A stretch of 64,000 nt of DNA from Desulfitobacterium sp038181555 (GTDB lineage: Bacteria > Bacillota > Desulfitobacteriia > Desulfitobacteriales > Desulfitobacteriaceae), in the NCBI RefSeq assembly GCF_038181555.1, contig NZ_JBBWUA010000001.1, positions 423,567 through 487,566 on the forward strand, written 5' to 3'. The notes beneath the pieces were generated by a model. That model had not been told where the DNA came from and ran no database searches. It was given only the letters and a program-made list of their open reading frames with translations. The translations under genes were made by a program, and so were the position numbers. Below are positions 7,699 through 16,136 of the stretch, in pieces. Within the stretch, counting starts at the first letter, position 1. Each line of letters opens with the position of its first letter.

Positions 7699-8445
7699 AT
7701 GAATCCATATGAACGATGGGATGATTGGGAATGGGAAAGGGCGGCTCAAGAGGTTGGCAGAGAAAGAGGATATCGCAGCGAAGAGTGGCCCCGTAAACGA
7801 CCATATATGACGAAAAGAAAACGGTTGGGGCCGTTATACCAATGGACTGGTCTGCAGAAGAAGACCACCCTTGCCGTAGCGTTTTTTCTTATGGTTTTTT
7901 TTGCTTCCAAAGGTGAGGATGTGATATCTGAAGGGCTCTATTCAGCCTATCAGGGAACGGTGCAAAGCAGCAATTATTATGCATCTCTTAACGGGATGGC
8001 TTTGCAAGTGCTGGGTATGGGTGTTGACAACAAAAGTACTCCAGTGGATGCCAGCATGCAAGGCAGATTTATACCGCCGGTCTCCGGCAAGGTTATGGCT
8101 GGCTTTGGAGAGGCGGGGGAGGGGCAAGCGAGCTTGCATCAGGGTATTGATGTTGCCAGTGCCTTGGGAATTCCAGTAATTGCTCCTTATCAAGGGGTCG
8201 TAACTCTAGTGGGAGAAGACCCGCAGTTAGGGAGGGTAATAAAGCTCGATTTTGGTAACGGTTGGACGGGGGTTCTCGGTAATTTTGGTGATATCGGAGT
8301 CACAGTGGGTCAACGAGTTGAGGCAGGGGAAGCTTTGGGTACGGTGGGGCTGTCCGCCCCTCTGAAGAAAACCTGGCTGCATATTGAATTCCGCAAGGAT
8401 GGGGTGCCAGTGGATCCTTTACCCTATTTAGTGCCGGCAAATTAA
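7699..8445 (+). CDS. spoIVFA: M23-family membrane protein, SpoIVFA-like
   Basis: 248 residues: basic cytoplasmic N-terminus (about 1-52), one membrane segment (about 53-72), an extracytoplasmic linker, and a C-terminal M23/LytM-type domain (about 130-245) with HQGIDVASALGIPVIAP and a terminal HIEF. In sporulating Firmicutes SpoIVFA is a degenerate LytM protein that anchors and inhibits the pro-sigma-K protease SpoIVFB. The immediately downstream gene is a SpoIVFB-type protease, and the position after min/rod genes matches B. subtilis order. SpoIVFA is inferred from context; on domain content alone it is an M23 peptidase-like protein. Confidence 0.78.
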   Translation: MNPYERWDDWEWERAAQEVGRERGYRSEEWPRKRPYMTKRKRLGPLYQWTGLQKKTTLAVAFFLMVFFASKGEDVISEGLYSAYQGTVQSSNYYASLNGMALQVLGMGVDNKSTPVDASMQGRFIPPVSGKVMAGFGEAGEGQASLHQGIDVASALGIPVIAPYQGVVTLVGEDPQLGRVIKLDFGNGWTGVLGNFGDIGVTVGQRVEAGEALGTVGLSAPLKKTWLHIEFRKDGVPVDPLPYLVPAN

Positions 8446-8484
8446 ACCGTTACGATAATTCATTGCAAAAAAGGAAGAGATCAG

Positions 8485-9360
8485 ATGGAGATAGCTCGCG
8501 TTCAAGGGATTAGTATCATGGTTCATCCGACCTTTTGGTTGGTTCTGCTTGCTTATGGAGTCCTGGGAATGATAACCCAGGCTCTTCTTATCTTTCTTCT
8601 GGTGATGGGGCATGAATTGGCTCATCTTTTGACGGCTAAAGCCTATGGTTTCAGGGTGATTGGGTTAGAGCTTTATCCTTTTGGCGGTGCAGCTCTTTGT
8701 GAAGACCTTTTTGAGGGGAGGAAACTGGAAGAAAGCATGATGGCCGCGGCTGGGCCGGTCTTTAATCTTATTCTGCTTTTCGGTGCACAAACCTTGCGAT
8801 GGGAAGGGATCTGGATGGGACCCCTGTCAGAGGATTTTGTGCAAATTAACTTTTGGTTAGCTGTGTTTAACCTAGTTCCCGTGCTCCCTTTGGACGGGGG
8901 CAGAGTGGTCCGGGCTATATTTTCCGATACCTTTGGTTTTGTTCAAACGACAAAAGGCCTGGCACGTGCGGGTCAAGCCTTCGGGACGATTCTAGGTATT
9001 ATCGGTCTTGCCTTATTGGGTCGAGGAGCCTACGACGGCATCGCCATCTGTTTTCTACTGGCGGGGTTCTTCTGGGTGTCAGGGCACAAGGAAATTGCCT
9101 CGGCGCGACTGACTTTCCTGCGCCAAATTACTCGCAAGAAAGAGGAACTGCTCCACAAAGGTCTTATGAAAAGCAAATCCATCACTGTAACTGCAGACGT
9201 TCCCTTGATTCGTGTCGTGGAAGGATTAACTCCAGATCGTTATGCTCTAATCCATCTGCCAGGAGGTGAAGCCTTTGGGATTGAGCGCACCTTAACGGAA
9301 ACTCAAGTTGTCGAAGGGATGCTCAAGAAAGGGATACAGTTCCCCATTGGGAAGCTTTAA
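8485..9360 (+). CDS. spoIVFB: Stage IV sporulation protein FB, M50 site-2 protease
   Basis: Intramembrane zinc metalloprotease expected to process pro-sigma-K in the mother cell. 291 residues. The zinc-binding HELAH lies in a membrane helix at about residue 45 (MGHELAHLLTAKAYG); the second site motif NLVPVLPLDGGR is at about 130-141. A C-terminal cytoplasmic region (about 200-291) probably forms the CBS-like ATP-sensing part. Preceded by AAAAAGGAAGAG. Forms a pair with the SpoIVFA-like gene 39 bp upstream. Confidence 0.9.
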   Translation: MEIARVQGISIMVHPTFWLVLLAYGVLGMITQALLIFLLVMGHELAHLLTAKAYGFRVIGLELYPFGGAALCEDLFEGRKLEESMMAAAGPVFNLILLFGAQTLRWEGIWMGPLSEDFVQINFWLAVFNLVPVLPLDGGRVVRAIFSDTFGFVQTTKGLARAGQAFGTILGIIGLALLGRGAYDGIAICFLLAGFFWVSGHKEIASARLTFLRQITRKKEELLHKGLMKSKSITVTADVPLIRVVEGLTPDRYALIHLPGGEAFGIERTLTETQVVEGMLKKGIQFPIGKL

Positions 9361-9372
9361 AGTCAGAATATA

Positions 9373-9612
9373 AAGCAAGCTTTTTACATCATTCAGTCAG
9401 TAAACTGCGCTGAGCAAACTAAGGCTCAAACTCGCTTTGGGGACAGGGTTCCCGCCTAAATCGTCTCCTCGAAAGCACTGCTTTCGCACTTGTTCTCATA
9501 GGCAGCGCCACACCTCCATGTGAGTCGCCCATGCTGAAGTCTGGGTTCTCGTTTTCGTCAAGTTTGTTTTGCAGCTCGTTTGAAATCCTTCATTCCTGTA
9601 AAAAGCTTTCTT
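9373..9612 (+). repeat. Structured repeat copy C
   Basis: Occupies most of the 377-bp gap before the radical SAM gene. Outer arms AAGCAAGCTTTTTACA (9373-9388) and TGTAAAAAGCTTTCTT (9597-9612) pair at 15 of 16 positions; an inner pair is CAAACT (9415-9420) with AGTTTG (9561-9566). The family core GGGTTCCCGCCTAAATCGTC is at 9446-9465, followed by hairpin CGAAAGC-ACT-GCTTTCG (9470-9486) and CACTTGTT. This matches copy D, where the same place has an 8-bp stem of different sequence. Sequence identity to other copies is low outside the core, but the architecture is kept. Confidence 0.65.
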
Positions 9613-9661
9613 TTGGGTCTAGTAACCTGAAGCTTGCTTTCAAGGAGCTCAAGTTCCTATC

Positions 9662-9691
9662 TTGGCTTATCCTCTATCGTTGTGCTATAAT
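9662..9691 (+). promoter_or_regulatory. Promoter of the radical SAM / DUF2344 / rng operon
   Basis: TTGGCT (9662-9667), 18-bp spacer, TATAAT (9686-9691) with extended -10 TGC (9683-9685). It lies 46 bp upstream of the ATG, whose ribosome-binding site is AAGGAGGAG. Confidence 0.7.
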
Positions 9692-9737
9692 TATTAATTA
9701 CTGACGAACAAGCATAACAAGGAGGAGTAGCTGAAGC

Positions 9738-11594
9738 ATGAGTGAGAATAAGGCGGCTGAGATTCATAAGCAGGTGGAACGTTTCCTGCCTAAGGTCATG
9801 AAGCCGAGTCGATATTTAGGCACGGAATGGAATGCAATACGTAAAGACTGGGATCAGACCAAGGTGCGAATGGCTTTTGCTTTCCCGGATGTCTATGAAG
9901 TTGGGATGTCTCATCTAGGGCTACGGATTCTCTATCACTTAGTCAACTCTTATGATGATTTTCTTTGTGAACGGGTCTTTGCCCCATGGGTAGATATGGA
10001 AGAAAAAATGAGGGAACGCCATATTCCCCTCTATGGGCTGGAATCAAATCAGCCCCTTGCAGAATTTGACGTGATAGGATTTACCTTACAATACGAAATG
10101 AGTTTTTCCAATATCCTTAACATGCTTGATTTGGCAGGTATTCCAATGCGAGCCAAAGACCGAGGCCCGGAACATCCTTGGATTATCGCCGGTGGTCCCT
10201 GTGCCTATAATTCGGAACCCATCGCGCCCTTTATCGATTTCTTGATGGTTGGTGAAGCAGAAGAGACCTTGCCGGAGCTGTTGCGATTAATCCAAGAGCA
10301 AAAAGAAAACCCGGTTTCCCGTGAAGAATTCCTATTAAAAGTATCTCAAGTCGAAGGGGCTTATGTCCCTGAATTTTATGAGGTTCATTATCAAGAGGAT
10401 GGCAGAATCCAAAGGATTGAAGCAGATCCTCGCGTCCCCCAAGTGGTACAAAAGGCAATTGTCAGGGATTTGGATCAAAGCTACTTTCCGACCAGTCCCA
10501 TTGTTCCTTACATGGAGATTATTCACGATCGCATGATGTTGGAAGTGATGCGCGGGTGCTCTAGGGGATGCCGTTTCTGTCAAGCGGGAATACTTTATCG
10601 ACCGGTCCGGGAACGTTCGCCGGAAACTTTATTAAAGCATGCTGAAGAGTTAGTGAAATCTACAGGCTATGAGGAAATCTCCTTGACCTCTTTGTCTACC
10701 GGGGACTACAGCTGTATCCAACCGGTGATACGGGGGATCCTAGATAAATATAGTGAAGATAAAGTGAGTGTGTCCTTGCCTTCACTCCGACTGGATTCTT
10801 TTGATGTGAAGCTGGCCGAAGAGGTGCAGAAGGTGAGAAAATCTGGTCTTACTTTCGCTCCGGAAGCAGGCACTCAGCGTTTACGTGACGTCATCAATAA
10901 AGGGGTTACGGAAGAGAACCTGATGGAGGCGGCAGAATCCGCCTTTAAATCGGGATGGTCCAGTATTAAGCTCTACTTTATGATTGGTTTGCCGACAGAG
11001 ACCCAAGAGGATATCGATGGCATCGTTACCTTAGCAAAGAAAGTGGTCGACTTAGGAACGCGACTGGGTCGACGTAATGTTCACGTCACGGTATCGACAA
11101 GTTCCTTTGTGCCGAAAAGTCATACCCCCTTTCAATGGGAGCCCCAAGAAGGGATGGCTTCTCTTGACCAGAAACAAAAATACTTGCGTGAGAAGTTGCG
11201 CGACCGTCGTATCAAATATAACTATCATGATGTGGAAACCAGCTATCTCGAGGCGGTTTTTGCGAAAGGGGATCGACGGCTGGCTGATGTGCTGGAACTG
11301 GCGGTTAAGAAAGGTTGTAAGTTTGATGGGTGGCATGAACATTTTAAATATGACACTTGGCTGGAATGCTTAGAGGAGTTAGGGCTTGACCCGCACTTCT
11401 ACGCCAATCGGGCGATGGACTACGACGATGTCCTGCCCTGGGATCACATCGAGAGTGGTGTGAATAAACGCTTCCTCGTTGATGAACACCATAAAGCCTT
11501 GCAAGAAACGCGCACACTAGATTGCCGGCATCTGGATTGCACCGGGTGTGGCATCTGTCCTGATCGAGGGGTTCAGATTGATTTGAAAGGGTGA
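9738..11594 (+). CDS. B12-binding-domain radical SAM protein (TIGR03960 type)
   Basis: 618-residue radical SAM enzyme of unknown substrate, recognisable as the family next to DUF2344/rng in Clostridia. N-terminal cobalamin-binding-like domain (about 40-190, FPDVYEVGMSHLG, VGEAEETLPELL). Radical SAM core begins at about 265 with the cluster motif CSRGCRFCQ, followed by SLSTGDYS and FAPEAGTQRLRD, the latter typical of this group. The C-terminus has a cysteine-rich end, CRHLDCTGCGICPD. ATG at 9738 with a strong RBS; the stop overlaps the next gene region. tRNA or ribosome modification is a plausible inference from the rng linkage but is unproven. Confidence 0.9.
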   Translation: MSENKAAEIHKQVERFLPKVMKPSRYLGTEWNAIRKDWDQTKVRMAFAFPDVYEVGMSHLGLRILYHLVNSYDDFLCERVFAPWVDMEEKMRERHIPLYGLESNQPLAEFDVIGFTLQYEMSFSNILNMLDLAGIPMRAKDRGPEHPWIIAGGPCAYNSEPIAPFIDFLMVGEAEETLPELLRLIQEQKENPVSREEFLLKVSQVEGAYVPEFYEVHYQEDGRIQRIEADPRVPQVVQKAIVRDLDQSYFPTSPIVPYMEIIHDRMMLEVMRGCSRGCRFCQAGILYRPVRERSPETLLKHAEELVKSTGYEEISLTSLSTGDYSCIQPVIRGILDKYSEDKVSVSLPSLRLDSFDVKLAEEVQKVRKSGLTFAPEAGTQRLRDVINKGVTEENLMEAAESAFKSGWSSIKLYFMIGLPTETQEDIDGIVTLAKKVVDLGTRLGRRNVHVTVSTSSFVPKSHTPFQWEPQEGMASLDQKQKYLREKLRDRRIKYNYHDVETSYLEAVFAKGDRRLADVLELAVKKGCKFDGWHEHFKYDTWLECLEELGLDPHFYANRAMDYDDVLPWDHIESGVNKRFLVDEHHKALQETRTLDCRHLDCTGCGICPDRGVQIDLKG

Positions 11595-11599
11595 GAGCC

Positions 11600-12307
11600 T
11601 TGAGGGTAAGAATCGCCTATACGAAGCTTGAAGAAGCGAAATACATTGCCCATTTAGATTTAGCAAAGGTCTTTGAACGGGCTTTGCGCCGAGCGGGTGT
11701 CCGCTTGGCTTATTCGGAAGGATTTAATCCCCATCCGAAGATTTCTTTTGGCTCGGCGCTGGCCGTAGGAGTCGAAGGGGTAAACGAGTATGTGGATATT
11801 GAGTTGGAGCAGGAGATTGATCTTAAAGAGATTCTCGGTCGTTTGCAGGAGCAGCTTCCAGCGGGAATCCGTTTGAAGGAAGGTCGGCTTGTTACCCCTG
11901 CGGCTAAAGCCTTGATGGCAGTCTTGAATGCGGCAAGCTACGAGATTGCTGTTTCAATAGGCCTGCCGGTCAGCGAGGAACGGCTGCAGGAGGGAATTTC
12001 TGCTTGGCTAGGGAGAAGTCATGTAGCCTATGCTCGCTATAGCAAAAAGGGCAGGGTGGAAAAGGATATTCGACCTTGGGTTAAGGTATTGAAGGGAAAA
12101 ATCCAAGGGGATGAAGCTGTCTTTGAATTAGAAGTTGAAGTAGGTAATCAAGGGAGCGTTCGACCCGAGGAGGTCATTGCTAGCCTTTGCGATTTAGAAA
12201 ACCTCCCCTTAGATTTGGATCATCTACGCATCAAGCGAACCGGAATCTATGTGAACTACGAAGGACAAAAGTTCTCTCCCATGGATCATGAAGCCTTCGG
12301 GAAGTGA
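11600..12307 (+). CDS. DUF2344 (TIGR03936) radical-SAM-associated protein
   Basis: 235-residue protein beginning RVRIAYTKLEEAKYIAHLDL, the DUF2344 signature. It is the standard partner of the upstream radical SAM gene and is fused to it in some species. I chose the TTG at 11600: AAAGGGTGAG lies at a suitable distance and the product then starts as family members do. A GTG at 11591 overlapping the previous stop is the alternative. Biochemical role unknown; probably acts with the radical SAM protein on a common substrate. Confidence 0.88.
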   Translation: MRVRIAYTKLEEAKYIAHLDLAKVFERALRRAGVRLAYSEGFNPHPKISFGSALAVGVEGVNEYVDIELEQEIDLKEILGRLQEQLPAGIRLKEGRLVTPAAKALMAVLNAASYEIAVSIGLPVSEERLQEGISAWLGRSHVAYARYSKKGRVEKDIRPWVKVLKGKIQGDEAVFELEVEVGNQGSVRPEEVIASLCDLENLPLDLDHLRIKRTGIYVNYEGQKFSPMDHEAFGK

Positions 12308-12317
12308 GGAAACGCCC

Positions 12318-13562
12318 GTGAAAGAGATTGTGCTGCAAGGACAAGGTCAAACCATGCGCGCAGCGGTTCTTGAAGATGGAGAGTTGGTCGAGGTTCATGA
12401 AGAGGAGGGCATGCTATCCCGTCTGGTTGGCAATATTTATCGAGGAAGGGTTGTCAACATTTTGCCAGGAATGCAAGCAGCCTTTGTCGATATCGGTCTA
12501 GAGAAGAATGCTTTCCTGTATGTGGGCGATGCAGTGCCCTTCCAATATGATGAGGATGAGAAGCTCCCGACCTCGACCGAGCTACGTGTGGAACAGGTAC
12601 TTAAGCCTCGTCAAGAGCTTTTAGTTCAAATAGCAAAAGAACCTGTAGGGTCAAAGGGAGCTCGAATCACGACCAATCTTACTATTCCTGGTCGTTATGC
12701 CGTTCTGATGCCCCACACGGAATACGTAGGTGTATCACGCAAGATTACCGATGAGCAGGAGAGGTCACGTCTGAGGGAGATCGCACGAGCGGCCTGCCCG
12801 CCTGGGAAAGGGATTGTTGTTCGGACCTTAGCCAAAGGAATTGATGCCCAAGAACTTGTCGATGACCTGGAAGAGCTCGTGACTTTGTGGGATCAGGTAG
12901 AAAAGAAAGTTCCCCATGTTTCGATTCCGGGGTTGGTTCATCAAGACGTGAATCTGGTAGCGAGGGTGATTCGCGATTGGATCGATCGGGAGGTCGAAAT
13001 CATTACGGTTAATCAACCGGAGGTTGCGGAAGGGATGCGTCAGGCTTTAAGAGAGTTAGGTCATCCGGCCGCGAACCACGTGAGTTTAATTTTTCAAGAG
13101 GATATCTTTTCTAGGTATGGTATCGATGATAAAATCCGTCACGCCCTTCTCTCAAGGGTATGGTTGAAGAGTGGTGGCTATTTAGTGATCCAGCAGACTG
13201 AAGCACTATCTGTCATTGATGTGAACACAGGAAAATATATAGGGGAGAAGTCCCTCCAAGATACAATCATGCATATTAATCAAGAAGCTGCTGCGGAGAT
13301 TGCGCGACAGATTCGTTTGCGTAATTTGGGCGGAATCATTATTATTGACTTTATTGATATGACAACTGAAGAAGCCAAAGAGCAGCTAATGAACGTCCTG
13401 GAAAAGGCTGTAGCTCAGGATAAGGTAAAGTGTCAAATCATGGGCTTAACTCAATTGGGACTTGTGGAAATGACACGTAAGAAAGTAGGACAAACTCTCG
13501 AGGTACGCTATGGACAAGCCTGTCCCCATTGTGAAGGTACAGGGAGAATAGAGAAGGGTTGA
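12318..13562 (+). CDS. rng: Ribonuclease G (RNase E/G family)
   Basis: Endoribonuclease for rRNA/mRNA processing, 414 residues. S1 domain near the N-terminus (GNIYRGRVVNILPGMQAAFVD), RNase H-like/5'-sensor region, catalytic DNase-I-like region with VIDVNTGKYIG and IIIIDFIDM, and the C-terminal zinc-link CPHCEGTGR. GTG at 12318 preceded by GAGGAA is preferred over an ATG at 12288 that overlaps the upstream gene. Last gene of a three-gene unit, followed by a terminator that includes its stop codon. Confidence 0.93.
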   Translation: MKEIVLQGQGQTMRAAVLEDGELVEVHEEEGMLSRLVGNIYRGRVVNILPGMQAAFVDIGLEKNAFLYVGDAVPFQYDEDEKLPTSTELRVEQVLKPRQELLVQIAKEPVGSKGARITTNLTIPGRYAVLMPHTEYVGVSRKITDEQERSRLREIARAACPPGKGIVVRTLAKGIDAQELVDDLEELVTLWDQVEKKVPHVSIPGLVHQDVNLVARVIRDWIDREVEIITVNQPEVAEGMRQALRELGHPAANHVSLIFQEDIFSRYGIDDKIRHALLSRVWLKSGGYLVIQQTEALSVIDVNTGKYIGEKSLQDTIMHINQEAAAEIARQIRLRNLGGIIIIDFIDMTTEEAKEQLMNVLEKAVAQDKVKCQIMGLTQLGLVEMTRKKVGQTLEVRYGQACPHCEGTGRIEKG

Positions 13563-13590
13563 AGGTCTGTGGAGATCTTCAACCCTTTTT
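13554..13590 (+). terminator. Terminator after rng
   Basis: AAGGGTTGAAG (13554-13564) pairs with CTTCAACCCTT (13577-13587), followed by T residues. The stop codon lies in the 5' arm. It sits between convergent genes. Confidence 0.88.
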
Positions 13591-13599
13591 ACGTCAGTA

Positions 13600-14430
13600 T
13601 TATGAGATGCGATTTTCTTGGGCAAAGGCTTGTGTCAATTCTTGCGCTAATTCTTCTAGTTTGTCTCTGGTGACTTGAGAATCTGTAATTAAGCGAATGG
13701 TGCTTAATAATTGGACCGGATTGGGGGATTGAAAAATGTTCCTTCCGATAGAAATCCCTTGGGCACCAGCCTGCAGAGCATCATAAATCATGAATAGTAG
13801 TTCAGCTACAGTTGATGTTTTTGGACCGCCAGCAATGACGACAGGAACCATAACCCCTTGGGTCACTTCCGAAAAGGATTCTACTGATCCGGTATAATTG
13901 ACTTTTATAATATCTGCTCCCAGTTCTTGGGCAATACGGGCAGCATGTTTCACTTTTCTCGGATCAAACTCGTTTCCTGTGGAACCATCTCTGACATACA
14001 TCATAGCTAGTAAGGGGATTCCCCAACGTTGGCAGTCTTCTGATACTCTGCCAAAGTCCCGAAGCATATGCGATTCGGAGGGGTTACCCAAGTTGACGTG
14101 AATAGAAACAGCTGTCGCCCCCAAACCAATGGCATGCTCTACGGTGGAAACAAGTTCTTTGCGTTGAGAATCTGAGGAAAGATTTGAGGATGCTGAGAGA
14201 TGAAGGATGAGTTCACATTGGCTAGCTCCTAAAACGTTAGAAACTTGAGGAACAAGACCTTTATGAAGGACGATAGCATTAGCCTTTCCTTGAGCAATAA
14301 GGCTAACAGTCTTTGCGACATCCTCAATTCCATCGATGGGGCCAGCTGTGACTCCATGGTCCATGGGTACGATGATAATTCGGTCGGAGCCTTTAAAGAG
14401 ACGCTTAAGGCGAATTTCTTTCCCAGTCAC
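13600..14430 (-). CDS. DhnA/ADTH-synthase-like class I aldolase (archaeal shikimate type)
   Basis: 276-residue TIM-barrel aldolase of the FbaB/DhnA family, resembling archaeal 2-amino-3,7-dideoxy-D-threo-hept-6-ulosonate (ADTH) synthase (MJ0400). Visible: IIIVPMDHG near residue 20 (conserved Asp), MMYVRDG (conserved Tyr), DIIKVNYTG (Schiff-base Lys candidate), PVVIAGGPK and GISIGRNIFQ (phosphate binding). The GTG at 14430 has AGGAGG eight bases upstream, so the longer TTG frame from 14463, which contains that RBS, is rejected. The next gene upstream is a DHQ synthase II, the pathway partner. GriI-type 3-amino-4-hydroxybenzoate synthesis is an alternative. Confidence 0.85.
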   Translation of the reverse strand: MTGKEIRLKRLFKGSDRIIIVPMDHGVTAGPIDGIEDVAKTVSLIAQGKANAIVLHKGLVPQVSNVLGASQCELILHLSASSNLSSDSQRKELVSTVEHAIGLGATAVSIHVNLGNPSESHMLRDFGRVSEDCQRWGIPLLAMMYVRDGSTGNEFDPRKVKHAARIAQELGADIIKVNYTGSVESFSEVTQGVMVPVVIAGGPKTSTVAELLFMIYDALQAGAQGISIGRNIFQSPNPVQLLSTIRLITDSQVTRDKLEELAQELTQAFAQENRIS

Positions 14431-14456
14431 TCGTTTGTCCTCCTGTAATTGCTTTC

Positions 14457-14475
14457 GGGACAAGGAACCTGTCCC
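14457..14475. repeat. Small GGGACA...TGTCCC inverted repeat
   Basis: GGGACA (14457-14462) and TGTCCC (14470-14475) around AGGAACC, in the gap between the two minus-strand shikimate-type genes. It resembles the GGGG(T)CAGGTCCC units at 61599-61672. Function unknown; with the following T-rich stretch it could act as a weak terminator on the plus strand. Confidence 0.45.
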
Positions 14476-14495
14476 TTTGTCTCACTCTTGCCTTA

Positions 14496-15611
14496 TTACT
14501 TTTCCAAGATGGTTTCGTTAACCTTAATTCCTACATGACGCCCTGGTTCGCCTACGTAGGATAGGAGTTGGTCTCCAGGATTAATAAGTGTTGCATTTTT
14601 GGGTTTTCCATCAGCACCCATGATGCGAATATGCCAGTCATCTTGAACAATGACGTTAATCTCTTTGCCTGCGGCCTCTCCCTTAATGAGGAGTAGAGGC
14701 CGTACTTCTGTTTTGATACGTCCCACGCTGAGAGTCCGTACTTCACCTTGGGTGTTTACGCAGAGGACATGACTTCCTGCCGCAAGGTCGGTAAGATATT
14801 CCGCGGTGTTATTAGGCATCCAAACGTAGGAGTGGACGGCTCCCGCATTCACTCGGAACGGGCGGAGATTCATATAAGGGAGGTGATGGGTCTCGGAACA
14901 AACAAGAATCCCGCCTTGGGAAGTAGATCCAATCAGCATACCTTCGTCTTGAGTCATGAGGCCGGTAGTATCAATACAGGACCTCAGCCCCATACCAATA
15001 TGCCGAACCTCAGTTACAGTTAAGGGCTGAAGATTCAGCTTTGCGATAGTATCCTTTTGTAAAAAATCACATACTTTGATAATTTCATGAATATCCGTAC
15101 TGGCAAAGGTAACTCCGTCGCTTCCTTGCTCCATGACACCGAAGCATACTTCCATATCAGTCAGGGTGGATACTGGTTTGAGAATGTTTGTTTTTCCTTG
15201 TTGAAGTCTAGCAATGATAAGCTCAAGAGGAATATTCGTGGGTAAGTCAAAATCCACGAGGGTATAGTCATAATTTGCAGCGTCTTGCCAAGCGGATTCT
15301 AAAGCAGTTCGGCCGACGATATCGAAGAATACACAAGTTTTATGACTCTTTGCTTTGGCATAGTGTAAGAGATTTTGATCCTTCGAGAGAACTGTTGCCT
15401 CGATACTAAGATCATCGATTTCTTCTCGTGTAGATATTTCGATCATAGCCTGCGTTTTTAAAGGGTAGTGCCCTTCATCCCATTGGGGTTTAGTAAGAAT
15501 TATTTTTTCGATGATCGAGTTATTAATCAAACTCCATATTTCTTGACGTTCAATAGGGAGATTTCTACCGTCAAACCAAACCTCACGTCGGGAATCTCTT
15601 TCCTTTTCCAA
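14496..15611 (-). CDS. 3-dehydroquinate synthase II (AroB'-like)
   Basis: 371 residues, matching archaeal DHQ synthase II (MJ1249), which converts ADTH to 3-dehydroquinate by NAD-dependent oxidative deamination and cyclisation. Family features: REVWFDGRN at the N-terminus, KSHKTCVFFDIVGRTALE, FDLPTNIPLELIIARLQ, GMGLRSCIDTTGLM, and a C-terminal beta-rich domain ending VGEPGRHVGIKVNE. TTG start with GGAG upstream. Co-oriented with the aldolase gene 65 bp downstream, so an operon is likely. GriH of aminohydroxybenzoate synthesis belongs to the same family, so the product cannot be fixed from sequence. Confidence 0.88.
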   Translation of the reverse strand: MEKERDSRREVWFDGRNLPIERQEIWSLINNSIIEKIILTKPQWDEGHYPLKTQAMIEISTREEIDDLSIEATVLSKDQNLLHYAKAKSHKTCVFFDIVGRTALESAWQDAANYDYTLVDFDLPTNIPLELIIARLQQGKTNILKPVSTLTDMEVCFGVMEQGSDGVTFASTDIHEIIKVCDFLQKDTIAKLNLQPLTVTEVRHIGMGLRSCIDTTGLMTQDEGMLIGSTSQGGILVCSETHHLPYMNLRPFRVNAGAVHSYVWMPNNTAEYLTDLAAGSHVLCVNTQGEVRTLSVGRIKTEVRPLLLIKGEAAGKEINVIVQDDWHIRIMGADGKPKNATLINPGDQLLSYVGEPGRHVGIKVNETILEK

Positions 15612-15775
15612 ACAATTTCATCTCCGTTTCTTAAGGGTGTCCGCTTATAACAAAATAACGTCAGAATAATGTATTCAAAAACCTAACAAAGGTGAAGAAA
15701 GGAGAAAGGAGCAAAATCAAATAATTACCATATAATGGAATGAAATTTTCAAATCTCTGAAGTGGGGTGTTGGTA

Positions 15776-16027
15776 TTGGAGAAGATCTATGAATGTAAGA
15801 AATGCGGTGCACATCATTGGGCCTCTGAATGGGAAGAGATGACCTCAAATCTCACTGGAATTTCTGCCCAGAGGTATACGCTCGATTATTGCCCTTCCTG
15901 TAAGCAGGTTGGTGAGATAGAGGAAATAGATTATTTGAATTCAGGATTTTACAACAGGTTTTGGCCTTACTCTATAGATAAAAAGGATCTTCTTAACCAG
16001 TACCCCGAAATAGACAAGTGGCTGTGA
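15776..16027 (+). CDS. Small zinc-ribbon protein, function unknown
   Basis: 83 residues with a CKKCGAHH knuckle near the N-terminus and a second CPSC pair about 35 residues later, a plausible four-cysteine zinc site. No family recognised. The TTG at 15776 sits 7 bases after GTGGGGT; an in-frame GTG at 15767 would place the RBS on the start itself. A TATAAT at 15731-15736 could be its -10. It lies alone on the plus strand, divergent from the DHQ synthase II gene. Confidence 0.6.
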   Translation: MEKIYECKKCGAHHWASEWEEMTSNLTGISAQRYTLDYCPSCKQVGEIEEIDYLNSGFYNRFWPYSIDKKDLLNQYPEIDKWL

Positions 16028-16061
16028 GTAAGACCCGAGGGGTAGGGATATAGAAAGGAAA

Positions 16062-16095
16062 ACAGCCACGATCCGAGTTGTTCGATCGTGGCTGT
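16062..16095. terminator. Perfect 12-bp hairpin between convergent genes
   Basis: ACAGCCACGATC (16062-16073) and GATCGTGGCTGT (16084-16095), loop of 10. The position between converging genes suggests a terminator, but no clear T tract follows on either strand. Confidence 0.55.
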
Positions 16096-16136
16096 AAGTA
16101 TGCAGAAACCTTGCCTGGTCTTATGAGTTTTAAGGA

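Noticed and set aside
14431..14463. Longer TTG start of the aldolase gene
   Set aside because: The extension contains the AGGAGG ribosome-binding site of the GTG at 14430.
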